The notes beneath the pieces were generated by a model. It was not told the origin of the DNA and did no database searches. It saw only the letters and a list, made by a program, of their open reading frames with translations. DNA of 64,000 nucleotides from Candidatus Binataceae bacterium (lineage in GTDB: Bacteria; Desulfobacterota; Binatia; Binatales; Binataceae), in NCBI GenBank assembly GCA_035650475.1, contig DASRHP010000005.1, positions 54,283-118,282 on the forward strand, written 5' to 3'. Positions within the stretch are counted from its first letter, which is position 1. Each line of letters opens with the position of its first letter. Below are positions 46,654 to 53,955 of this stretch, one piece after another. The translations under genes and the position numbers were made by a program.

Positions 46654-46968
46654 ATGGCTGAAGCATCGTCCCCCCGGGAGAAAGTCCGCAACGTAGTTCC
46701 CAAGCTCATCGAGCTTACCGAAAATGTCCTCTTCGGCGACGTGTGGGAGCGCCCGGCGCTCTCCAAGCGCGACCGCAGCCTCATCACCATCGCGGCGCTG
46801 GTTTCGCTATACCGTCCCGAGCAGCTCCGCATTCATATCGGCCGCGGACTCGACAACGGCCTGACCAAGGACGAGATATCGGAGGTGATTACTCACCTGG
46901 CATTCTACTCAGGGTGGCCGACCGCTATGACCGCTGCGTTCGTCGCAAAGGAAGTCTTCGAGAAATAG
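46654..46968 (+). CDS. Carboxymuconolactone decarboxylase (CMD) family protein
   Basis: 104-residue all-helical CMD-domain protein. The core ERPALSKRDRSLITIAALVS and the end ISEVITHLAFYSGWPTAMTA match the gamma-carboxymuconolactone decarboxylase branch; the C-x2-C of AhpD-type peroxidase members is absent, which favours a ring-cleavage pathway role. A strong GGAGG lies before the ATG. It is followed by a dehydrogenase gene after about 40 bp and is divergent from the LigB dioxygenase, which fits a step after protocatechuate or catechol opening. Confidence 0.88.
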   Translation: MAEASSPREKVRNVVPKLIELTENVLFGDVWERPALSKRDRSLITIAALVSLYRPEQLRIHIGRGLDNGLTKDEISEVITHLAFYSGWPTAMTAAFVAKEVFEK

Positions 46969-47008
46969 CAACTCCGTCACGATGCACGGGAACGACGAAG
47001 AGCGCCAC

Positions 47009-47944
47009 ATGCAGATCGGTTTCATCGGGCTTGGCACGATGGGCGCCAGGATGGCTGCCAATCTCCAGAAGGCCGGCTACCGCCTGATGGTCAATGACCT
47101 GCGCCGCGACGCCGCCGGCACCGTTCTCGAGGCCGGCGCGCGATGGGCCGATACGCCGCGGCGGGTGGCCGAGGCCTGCAACGTCGTATTCACTTCGCTG
47201 CCGCTGCCGGCCGACGTTGAGGCGGTTGCGCTCGGCACGGACGGCATCCTGGCCGGCGCTGTGCGCGGCAGCGCCTACTTCGATCTGTCGACGAACTCTC
47301 CCGGCCTGGTGCAGCGGATCCATGCGGCGTTCGCCGCGCGCGGCGCGCACATGCTCGATGCGCCGGTAAGCGGCGGACCGAGCGGCGCCGCAACCGGGAG
47401 GCTAGCAATCTGGGTGGGCGGCGAACAGAGTATTTTCGACCATCATCGCTCAGTGCTCGACGCGATCGGAGACCGCGCGCGCTATGTCGGCCCAATCGGA
47501 TCCGCCACCGTCGCCAAGCTGGTCCATAACTGCGCGGGCTACATGCTCAATCGCGCACTGTCGGAAGTTTTCACGATGGGCGTTAAGGCCGGCGTCGAGC
47601 CGCTGACGCTGTGGGAAGCCGTGCGGCAAGGCGCACTGGGCAGGACGCGCACGTTTGATTCACTGCGGCGGCATTTTCTGCCCGCGAACTACGACCCGCC
47701 GGACTTCGCGCTGCGCCTGGCACATAAGGACGTCTCGCTGGCCACCGCGCTCGGGCGCGAACTGAACGTGCCGATGCCGATGGCAAATCTGGCGTGGGAC
47801 GAATTGACCGAGGCCCTCAATCGCGGATGGGGCGAGCGCGACTCGCGCGCCGCGATGCTGCTTCAGCAGGAACGCGCAGGGGTCAGGATCGCGGTGGATC
47901 GCGAGCGAATCATCGAGGTACTCAAGCGCGACAGCGACAGGTGA
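47009..47944 (+). CDS. NAD(P)-dependent 3-hydroxyisobutyrate dehydrogenase-type oxidoreductase
   Basis: 311-residue beta-hydroxyacid dehydrogenase. The Rossmann motif GFIGLGTMGARMAANL opens the protein, the substrate loop DAPVSGGPSGAATGRL lies near residue 115, and the catalytic lysine is in VAKLVHNCAGYML. The C-terminal helical domain is complete. I start at the ATG at 47009, where homology begins; an upstream ATG at 46982 would add nine residues. It is co-directional with the CMD gene, so it could reduce a ring-fission product or a hydroxy acid. Confidence 0.9.
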   Translation: MQIGFIGLGTMGARMAANLQKAGYRLMVNDLRRDAAGTVLEAGARWADTPRRVAEACNVVFTSLPLPADVEAVALGTDGILAGAVRGSAYFDLSTNSPGLVQRIHAAFAARGAHMLDAPVSGGPSGAATGRLAIWVGGEQSIFDHHRSVLDAIGDRARYVGPIGSATVAKLVHNCAGYMLNRALSEVFTMGVKAGVEPLTLWEAVRQGALGRTRTFDSLRRHFLPANYDPPDFALRLAHKDVSLATALGRELNVPMPMANLAWDELTEALNRGWGERDSRAAMLLQQERAGVRIAVDRERIIEVLKRDSDR

Positions 47945-47992
47945 TGAACTGCGACAGGCGTCTCCTGATCGCAATTCGTGTCGCCATCGATC

Positions 47993-48553
47993 ATGGCCGT
48001 TGAAGATTGGATCGGGCTCAAGTGCCACCCTTCCGCGCAGCCCGGAGCTGTGCGCGCCGTCGGGGCGCGCGCGCGCCGATTGGCCGCCGAGCTCCAAATG
48101 ACGTTTCGTCTGGACGGCGATCTCGCTCGCATTCGGCTGCCCTCACCGGTCGCGCCGCGGATCGGCATGGAGCTGTGGCGGCGCACCTGTTTCGAAGCCT
48201 TCGTCGCGGCCGCCGGAGAATCGGCTTATCACGAGTTCAACTTTGCGCCGTCTTGCGAGTGGGCCGCCTACGCCTACCGCAACTATCGCGACCGATCTTC
48301 GATATCGAACGCTACATCCCAACCGTACATTACCATCCGCTCCGCTCCAGGCAGCTTTGAGCTCGACGCGGTCGTTCGCCTCGATTTCCTCCGGCTCACA
48401 CACCCGCACGCCTTCCTTCGGGTCGGCCTCTCGGCAGTGATCGAAACCACCGATGGCATCTCCTACTGGGCGCTTCGCCACTGGGGCGAACGGCCGGATT
48501 TCCATGACCCTCGCGGGTTCGCGTTGCTGCTTGAGCCGCCGGCTCCCGAATGA
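47993..48553 (+). CDS. DOMON-like domain protein
   Basis: 186-residue protein resembling DOMON-like/type 9 carbohydrate-binding proteins of bacteria. It begins VEDWIGLKCHPS and has alternating beta strands, with RIGMELWRRTCFEAFVAAAG and YHEFNFAPSCEWAAYAYRNY typical of the family, and ends with SYWALRHWGERPDFHDPRGF. No signal peptide is visible, so it should be cytoplasmic. The start at 47993 is uncertain; a GTG at 47978 is possible. Its stop overlaps the start of the DUF1460 gene (ATGA), making it the first gene of the coupled series. Confidence 0.75.
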   Translation: MAVEDWIGLKCHPSAQPGAVRAVGARARRLAAELQMTFRLDGDLARIRLPSPVAPRIGMELWRRTCFEAFVAAAGESAYHEFNFAPSCEWAAYAYRNYRDRSSISNATSQPYITIRSAPGSFELDAVVRLDFLRLTHPHAFLRVGLSAVIETTDGISYWALRHWGERPDFHDPRGFALLLEPPAPE

Positions 48554-49368
48554 TAGCTCTCGATCGCTGCGAAGCTCGCCTTACTTCGATGAAGCCTGCA
48601 CGACCGCGAGCTCCTGACCGGCGCCGGGTGGAGCAGCTCTTGTTGCAAGCCGGGCCTTATCGCGGCATCGAAGATCGAATCGACGCTCTCTCCCGGCGCT
48701 TGCTCGGGCGGGCGTACAAGTCAGATCCTCTGATCGGATCCGCTGACACCCCCGAGGTGTTCACCGCATCCCTCGACGCTTTCGATTGCGTCACGTACCT
48801 CGAGACGGTCCTGGCGCTCGCGCGCTCCGCGACACCAGCCGATTTTGTCAAATGGCTGCGCAGGATCCGCTATGAGCAGGGCCGTATAGAATGGAAGCGG
48901 CGCAACCACTATATGACGTTCTGGATTCGCAACAATCAACGGCAGGGTATACTACGCACGCTTTCAATGCCCGCCGTTCGTACAGTAGAAACGGCGCGCA
49001 CTCTCAATATTCTTTCGGACCTTCCTGCCCGGCGGATCCGCCTAAGGTCTCTGCCTAAGCACGCGCTTCGCCGTCCCCCGTGCCCTCTGCATACCGGCGA
49101 CCTTATCTTCTTCGTCTCCACACGCAAACATCTTGACGTCTTTCATGCGGGTATCGTCGTGCGACAGGGCGGGCGACTTATGATGCGTCACGCGTCGCGC
49201 AGCCGTGGCCGTGTCGTTGAACAACCGTTGGGCGAATTCCTTAGGGAGAACCGGATGGCCGGCGTTATCGTGGCACGCCCACTGGGCGCGGTTCGCGCGC
49301 CGCGGCGACAGTCGCGATCAACCCGTGCGCAAACAGCCAAGCCAGTCGCGGGCCGGAGCCGAACGTGA
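48550..49368 (+). CDS. DUF1460 (amidase-like, NlpC/P60-related) protein
   Basis: 272-residue protein matching the DUF1460 family of N-acetylmuramoyl-L-alanine amidase-like cysteine enzymes. The hallmark AYKSDPLIGS leads to the likely nucleophile C80 in DAFDCVTYLETVLALA, and H199 in LDVFHAGIVV would be the partner. Known members cleave cell-wall fragments. There is no recognisable signal peptide, so it may act on fragments in the cytosol. It overlaps both the DOMON-like gene and the GT2 gene by 4 bp. The N-terminal ~40 residues are basic and the C-terminal ~30 are disordered. Confidence 0.85.
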   Translation: MIALDRCEARLTSMKPARPRAPDRRRVEQLLLQAGPYRGIEDRIDALSRRLLGRAYKSDPLIGSADTPEVFTASLDAFDCVTYLETVLALARSATPADFVKWLRRIRYEQGRIEWKRRNHYMTFWIRNNQRQGILRTLSMPAVRTVETARTLNILSDLPARRIRLRSLPKHALRRPPCPLHTGDLIFFVSTRKHLDVFHAGIVVRQGGRLMMRHASRSRGRVVEQPLGEFLRENRMAGVIVARPLGAVRAPRRQSRSTRAQTAKPVAGRSRT

Positions 49369-50651
49369 CAATCGTCTACCCCAAGGACTACACATCCGCG
49401 ACCATCCAACAGCTCCTCGACCACGCCGATTCCGACGTCCTCTTCATCGGCGACCCGCGCGTGACTGTTGACCCGGCCCCGCGCATGTTCGATCGCGCGA
49501 TACAGGTGCTGCGCGAGACCGGGGCCGGCTGGGTCTACGCCGACGCGTTCGGCCATCCGCACATCGACTATCAAAAGGGAAGCATCCGCGACACTTTCGA
49601 CTTCGGTCCGTTAGTCGCCATTTCAGTTGAGGCGGCCCGGCATGCCGGGCTCGACGGCTGCTGGAAATGGGGAGGACTCTACGACCTGCGCCTGAGGATC
49701 TCGGAAACGTCCCCTGTCGTGCACATACCCGAGCCGTTGTACGCGACGTCGCTCGCGGATACATCCGCCGCGGCTCAGAAGCAATTCGACTATGTGGATC
49801 CGCGCAATCGCGACTACCAGATCGAAATGGAGCGGATTGCGACCGCACATCTAAAGCGGATCGGCGCATGGCTACCGCCCGCTTTTCAGGCGGTTCCCGC
49901 CGCGCGCGAAAGCTTTCCGGTGACAGCCAGTGTCGTCATACCGGTCCGCAATCGCGAGCGTACCATTCGAGATGCCATCAACAGTGTGCTCAGCCAGCGG
50001 ACCGATTTCGAATTCAACGTGATAGTTGTCGATAATCACTCGACCGATCGAACGACCGAGATCCTGCGCAGCCTCCGCGACTCGCGGCTCAAGCACATCA
50101 TTCCGAAGCGGCGCGGCCTTGGTATCGGCGGATGCTGGAACGAGGCAATCTATTCAGAGCACTGCGGCAAATACGCCATCCAGCTCGATTCCGACGACCT
50201 GTACGCGACCGATGGCGCGCTCAGCCGGATCGTCGCAGAACTGGAAGCAGGCCCCTACGCGATGGTAGTGGGCTCCTACACGGTGGTCGATTTTTCACTC
50301 AAAGAGCTGCCGCCCGGCCTGGTGGATCACCGCGAATGGACCCGCGAAAACGGCAGAAACAATGCATTGCGTATAAACGGCCTCGGCGCGCCGCGCGCAT
50401 TTGATACCTCGATTGTGCGCCGCATCGGCTTCCCCGACGTCAGCTATGGAGAGGACTACGCGGTAGCGCTACGCATCTGCCGCGATTACGAGGTCGGCCG
50501 CGTTTATGAGTCCCTTTATCTCTGCCGCCGCTGGGAAGGCAATAGCGACAGCGCGCTCCCGCGGGAGATCGCGAATCGATACGATCTCTACAAGGACTGG
50601 CTGCGCAGCATCGAAATTCAAGCCCGCACGCGGGAATGGTCAATCAGATAG
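49365..50651 (+). CDS. Family 2 glycosyltransferase with extra N-terminal half domain
   Basis: 428-residue protein with a GTG start overlapping the DUF1460 stop. Residues from about 185 form a complete GT2 domain: VTASVVIPVRNRERTIRDAI, VIVVDNHSTDRTTEIL, the D-x-D-type DSDDLY and a conserved late part (NALRINGLGAPRAF, SYGEDYAVALRICR, CRRWEGNSD). Residues 1-170 resemble a second, partial GT-A-like half lacking its own donor motif. No membrane segment is present. The C-terminal motifs are those of a distinct GT2 group that I associate with Bacteroidota clusters containing DUF4922 and SpoIID genes, from memory only. Donor and acceptor are unknown. Confidence 0.85.
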   Translation: MTIVYPKDYTSATIQQLLDHADSDVLFIGDPRVTVDPAPRMFDRAIQVLRETGAGWVYADAFGHPHIDYQKGSIRDTFDFGPLVAISVEAARHAGLDGCWKWGGLYDLRLRISETSPVVHIPEPLYATSLADTSAAAQKQFDYVDPRNRDYQIEMERIATAHLKRIGAWLPPAFQAVPAARESFPVTASVVIPVRNRERTIRDAINSVLSQRTDFEFNVIVVDNHSTDRTTEILRSLRDSRLKHIIPKRRGLGIGGCWNEAIYSEHCGKYAIQLDSDDLYATDGALSRIVAELEAGPYAMVVGSYTVVDFSLKELPPGLVDHREWTRENGRNNALRINGLGAPRAFDTSIVRRIGFPDVSYGEDYAVALRICRDYEVGRVYESLYLCRRWEGNSDSALPREIANRYDLYKDWLRSIEIQARTREWSIR

Positions 50652-51529
50652 AGAAGCTGTTTGAGCGCCAGGCGCGGACCTGGCCGCTGCTCGCAGAGGC
50701 CCTGAAGGGTCTCGCGCGCGCCGAGACGCGACGGCTTCGGATCGGCCGGTTCGACGTCTTCGTCCGCCACATTCCCCATCGCGTGGGCAGCACTACCGCG
50801 CCGGTCGATCCGGTGTCGGTGGCAAAGCGCCGCTGTTTCCTGTGCGATGAGAACCTTCCTCCGGAGGAAGAGGGTGTGCGATTCGACGAGAACTTCACGA
50901 TCTACTGCAATCCGTTTCCGATCGTGGATCGTCATTTGACGATCTCGCACGCGGAGCATCGCGCGCAGCGTATCGCGGACAGTCTCGGGGCTATGCTGGA
51001 CCTTGCCGCCGCCCTCGCCGGCTATTTCGTCATCTACAACGGGCCCGAATGCGGAGCTTCCGCGCCGGACCATATGCACTTCCAGGCGGGCGCGCGGACA
51101 CTGTTTCCAATCGAGAAGGATACCGCCGGCATGCGCGGCCCGACCGTGCCGCATTACGTGAGGAATGTACTTCTGCTTCGCGGTTCAGAGCGCTCCGCGC
51201 TGATCGATCGGATGAATCATGCCATCGAACTACTTGCACAAGCGACCGGCAGACGGACCGAACCGCTCCTCAACCTGGCGGTCTTTCGTGAAGGCGGAGA
51301 ATGGGTTGCGTATCTGTTTCCGCGACGGAAACATCGGCCGCAAGTTTTCTATACAGGCGAACTGACGGTGAGCCCCGCGTCGATCGATTTGTGCGGAATA
51401 TTCGTAGTCCCGCTGGCGGACGATTTCAGGCGAATCACCGGCGATGCCATCGCTTCGGTTTTCCGCGAAATAACCTTGCCCGACCCCGAATTTCGGGAAG
51501 TTGCGGCGCGGCTGGAGGGCGAGCGATGA
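50636..51529 (+). CDS. DUF4922 protein, GalT/Ap4A-phosphorylase-like nucleotidyltransferase
   Basis: 297-residue HIT-superfamily protein. The active-site motif H146-M-H148-F-Q150 (SAPDHMHFQ) is that of Ap4A phosphorylases, GalT and GDP-sugar phosphorylases, where the second His forms a nucleotidyl adduct. A C67-x2-C70 pair (RCFLCDENLP) may bind zinc, and NFTIYCNPFPIVDRHLTISH is the usual strand before the site. It should split a dinucleotide or sugar nucleotide by phosphorolysis, or load a sugar. It overlaps GT2 by 16 bp and SpoIID by 4 bp, so all are made together. The real substrate is unknown. Confidence 0.85.
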   Translation: MVNQIEKLFERQARTWPLLAEALKGLARAETRRLRIGRFDVFVRHIPHRVGSTTAPVDPVSVAKRRCFLCDENLPPEEEGVRFDENFTIYCNPFPIVDRHLTISHAEHRAQRIADSLGAMLDLAAALAGYFVIYNGPECGASAPDHMHFQAGARTLFPIEKDTAGMRGPTVPHYVRNVLLLRGSERSALIDRMNHAIELLAQATGRRTEPLLNLAVFREGGEWVAYLFPRRKHRPQVFYTGELTVSPASIDLCGIFVVPLADDFRRITGDAIASVFREITLPDPEFREVAARLEGER

Positions 51530-52746
51530 GGGTTTCTGTCGGGCTGGTCGAAAAGCGGCCGGCCGTCGAAGTGGAATTGCTCGGCACTTTCACCGATCAT
51601 TCCGCCAGGACGTACGGACCGGGACGCCATCGGTTCACTTCTCAGGTCACTCTCACACCGTCCGATCCGTCAGCCTGCGCCTTCATGCTTGATGACGTCA
51701 CGATCGGAATCGGATTTCATTGGGAACGCAAGGAGCGGCAAGCATTTCGGGGGGCTCTGCGCCTGGTCAAGCGAGAGGGCGGCCTGACGGTAATCAACGA
51801 TGTGGATCTGGAGGAGTATGTAACGAGCGTGATCTCCTCCGAGATGAGCGCGTCCTGCCCGCTCGAACTGCTTAAGGCGCATGCGGTGATTTCACGCAGC
51901 TGGCTATGGTTTCCAAAGTCAAGCCCGCAGCGCGTTCACGAACCGCACACTTCCTCTTCCGATTCACATGAAATCGTTCGCTGGTCCGGCCGCGAGGCGC
52001 ATGCCGACTTTGACGTCTGCGCCGACGATCACTGCCAACGCTACCAGGGTATCACGAAGGCGTTCTCCGCCGCCGCGGCCGACGCGGCCCGCGCGACCGC
52101 CCGCCAGTTTCTTCGTTATGATGGCGCTATCTGCGATGCGCGATTTTCCAAATGCTGTGGCGGAATCACCGAGCGCTATGCGACCGCCTGGGAAGAGAAA
52201 GATATTCCCTATCTCGAATCAGTTCGTGATGGCCCGGCGCCACCGTACGATTGCGATCCCCAAAAATGGATACGCTCCAGCCCGCCCGCTTACTGTAATA
52301 CCAGCGATTCGGAACTGCTGGCGCGTGTGTTGCCCGGATTCGATCAGGAAACCCGCGACTTCTATCGCTGGCACGTCACGTACACGCCCGAGCAACTCGG
52401 CGATCTGGTCGCGGCGAAGCTTGGGGTTAACCTCGGCCCCATTCGCGATATAGAGGCGCTCGCGCGCGGGCCGTCAGGCCGAATATATCGGCTGAAGCTC
52501 GTCGGCGAGCGCGATTACGTAATCATCGGCAAGGAGCTGGAGATTCGCAGGGCTTTATCGCGCACCCATCTTTACAGCTCCGCCTTCGTCGTTGACAAAC
52601 AGGCGGGCGGCTTCTTGCTGAGCGGCGCCGGCTGGGGCCATGGCGTCGGCCTGTGCCAGCTCGGCGCCGCCGTGATGGCCAACCAGGGCAGGAGCTACAC
52701 TGAAATCCTGCGGCACTACTACCGCGGGACCACTGTCAGCGTCTGA
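51526..52746 (+). CDS. SpoIID/LytB-domain protein without signal peptide
   Basis: 406-residue SpoIID-family protein. SpoIID enzymes are lytic transglycosylases acting on peptidoglycan glycan chains. The catalytic region VISSEMSASCPLELLKAHAV with its Glu, the Ala-rich follow-up and the C-terminal GWGHGVGLCQLGAAVMANQ and ILRHYYRGTTV motifs are complete. Several cysteines (SKCCGG, CADDHC) recall a metal site. Classic SpoIID proteins are exported; this one has no signal peptide, and I choose the ATG at 51526, which overlaps the previous stop and follows GGAGGG. A frame extension upstream overlaps DUF4922 and is rejected. It is the last gene of the coupled set. Confidence 0.87.
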   Translation: MRVSVGLVEKRPAVEVELLGTFTDHSARTYGPGRHRFTSQVTLTPSDPSACAFMLDDVTIGIGFHWERKERQAFRGALRLVKREGGLTVINDVDLEEYVTSVISSEMSASCPLELLKAHAVISRSWLWFPKSSPQRVHEPHTSSSDSHEIVRWSGREAHADFDVCADDHCQRYQGITKAFSAAAADAARATARQFLRYDGAICDARFSKCCGGITERYATAWEEKDIPYLESVRDGPAPPYDCDPQKWIRSSPPAYCNTSDSELLARVLPGFDQETRDFYRWHVTYTPEQLGDLVAAKLGVNLGPIRDIEALARGPSGRIYRLKLVGERDYVIIGKELEIRRALSRTHLYSSAFVVDKQAGGFLLSGAGWGHGVGLCQLGAAVMANQGRSYTEILRHYYRGTTVSV

Positions 52747-52878
52747 CCGCTGGGCTCCGTCCCTGTCTCCTAACTGGCAGCAAGATCAGCTGACTCCAGG
52801 ACTGCGAGCCCGAGGGGGAGCGGTAGATCCTCATCTCTCAAATGACGCGATACGCGGGTCGCGGCCGGTGTCTACGAA

Positions 52879-53955
52879 TCATCCGGGATTTTTCGTCGCG
52901 TTTCTCTCGCGACAAATCACGTGTGCGCCGTCGACGAGCTCCTCTGACCCGTGCATGATCACCCGGTCGCCGGCATTGAGAGACCCGAACACTTCGACCC
53001 ACTCGCCGCTGGCTTTACCGCGTTGGACAGAAATTCTCTTCACCCGCCCCGCTTCAACGACTTCCACGAAAACGCCGTCGGCGGTTTCGACCACGGCCGA
53101 AGCAGGAACCAGCACCGATGCCGTTTGGCGCCGAATCGGCCACAGGACTTGCGCGAACATTCCAGGATCGAGCAGGTGATCGTTGTTATAGACATCAGCC
53201 TCCACAGCCATCGTGCGCGTGCTCGGGTCAACCCAGTGTGACACCCTGCTGATGGTCCCCGAGAATTCGCGACCCGGATACGCCCTGACATGGAATGTCA
53301 CCTTGGCGCGCGCGCTAACCGCGCCGGCGTCCGCTTCGGGCACTGGGACCGTCAGCCGAAGATGCGCGATCTGCTCAATGCGCAGCATCGGAACAGCGCT
53401 GGCGAGCGGCTCTGCCGGCGGGCCCACCAGCGCGCCGGGATGTACGTTGCGTTCGGTGATAATACCATCGAAAGGTGCCGTGATTACCAAATAGTCCGCC
53501 AGCGACTTCAAGGAACGGACCCGCTCCCGGTCCCCCGCCACAATCTGTTGCGATATTTCGATTTCATTTTCGGATACGGCCCCTTTGGTATTGGAGGCGT
53601 CGAGCAGCCGTCCGTAGGTCGATCGGTCGCTGCGCAGAGCCGCCTCTGCCTCTGCCGTTTGAGCAATCAACTCGGGTGCGGAGAGCTTTACGAGCAGCTG
53701 TCCCCGATGAACGATCGAGCCGCGATCGACCGGGATTTCTGCAACAAAGCCGCGCACCTTTGGATAGATCGCGACGACCTCCCAGGGAACGAGCTCGGCG
53801 GGAAGCTCTTCGGTCACGGAGATTCTCCGCGAAACCGCGACCACGACCTCCACCGCTCGTGGAGCACTTGCTGCGTCGGACGGACGAACGCCCGGAGCGG
53901 CGGAATGGTCGCAAGCGGCGAGAAGCATCATCAACAGTGCAAGCCAACGCTTCAT
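52879..53955 (-). CDS. RND efflux adaptor lipoprotein (membrane fusion protein)
   Basis: 358-residue periplasmic adaptor. The N-terminus is a lipoprotein signal (LALLMMLLAACDHS). The lipoyl halves (VAIYPKVRGFVAEIPVDRGS and APFDGIITERNVHPGALVG) flank a short coiled-coil hairpin; a beta-barrel and a membrane-proximal domain follow. The start overlaps the stop of the RND pump gene by 4 bp. Order in the operon is TolC-like, RND, adaptor, all minus. No Cys/His/Met-rich metal-binding region of the CusB/CzcB type is evident, so the substrate is not obvious from this subunit. Confidence 0.9.
   Translation of the reverse strand: MKRWLALLMMLLAACDHSAAPGVRPSDAASAPRAVEVVVAVSRRISVTEELPAELVPWEVVAIYPKVRGFVAEIPVDRGSIVHRGQLLVKLSAPELIAQTAEAEAALRSDRSTYGRLLDASNTKGAVSENEIEISQQIVAGDRERVRSLKSLADYLVITAPFDGIITERNVHPGALVGPPAEPLASAVPMLRIEQIAHLRLTVPVPEADAGAVSARAKVTFHVRAYPGREFSGTISRVSHWVDPSTRTMAVEADVYNNDHLLDPGMFAQVLWPIRRQTASVLVPASAVVETADGVFVEVVEAGRVKRISVQRGKASGEWVEVFGSLNAGDRVIMHGSEELVDGAHVICRERNATKNPG

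Noticed and set aside
51301..51525. N-terminal extension of the SpoIID-like protein
   Set aside because: It overlaps the DUF4922 gene in another frame; the ATG at 51526 has a good ribosome site and a 4-bp overlap typical of this operon.
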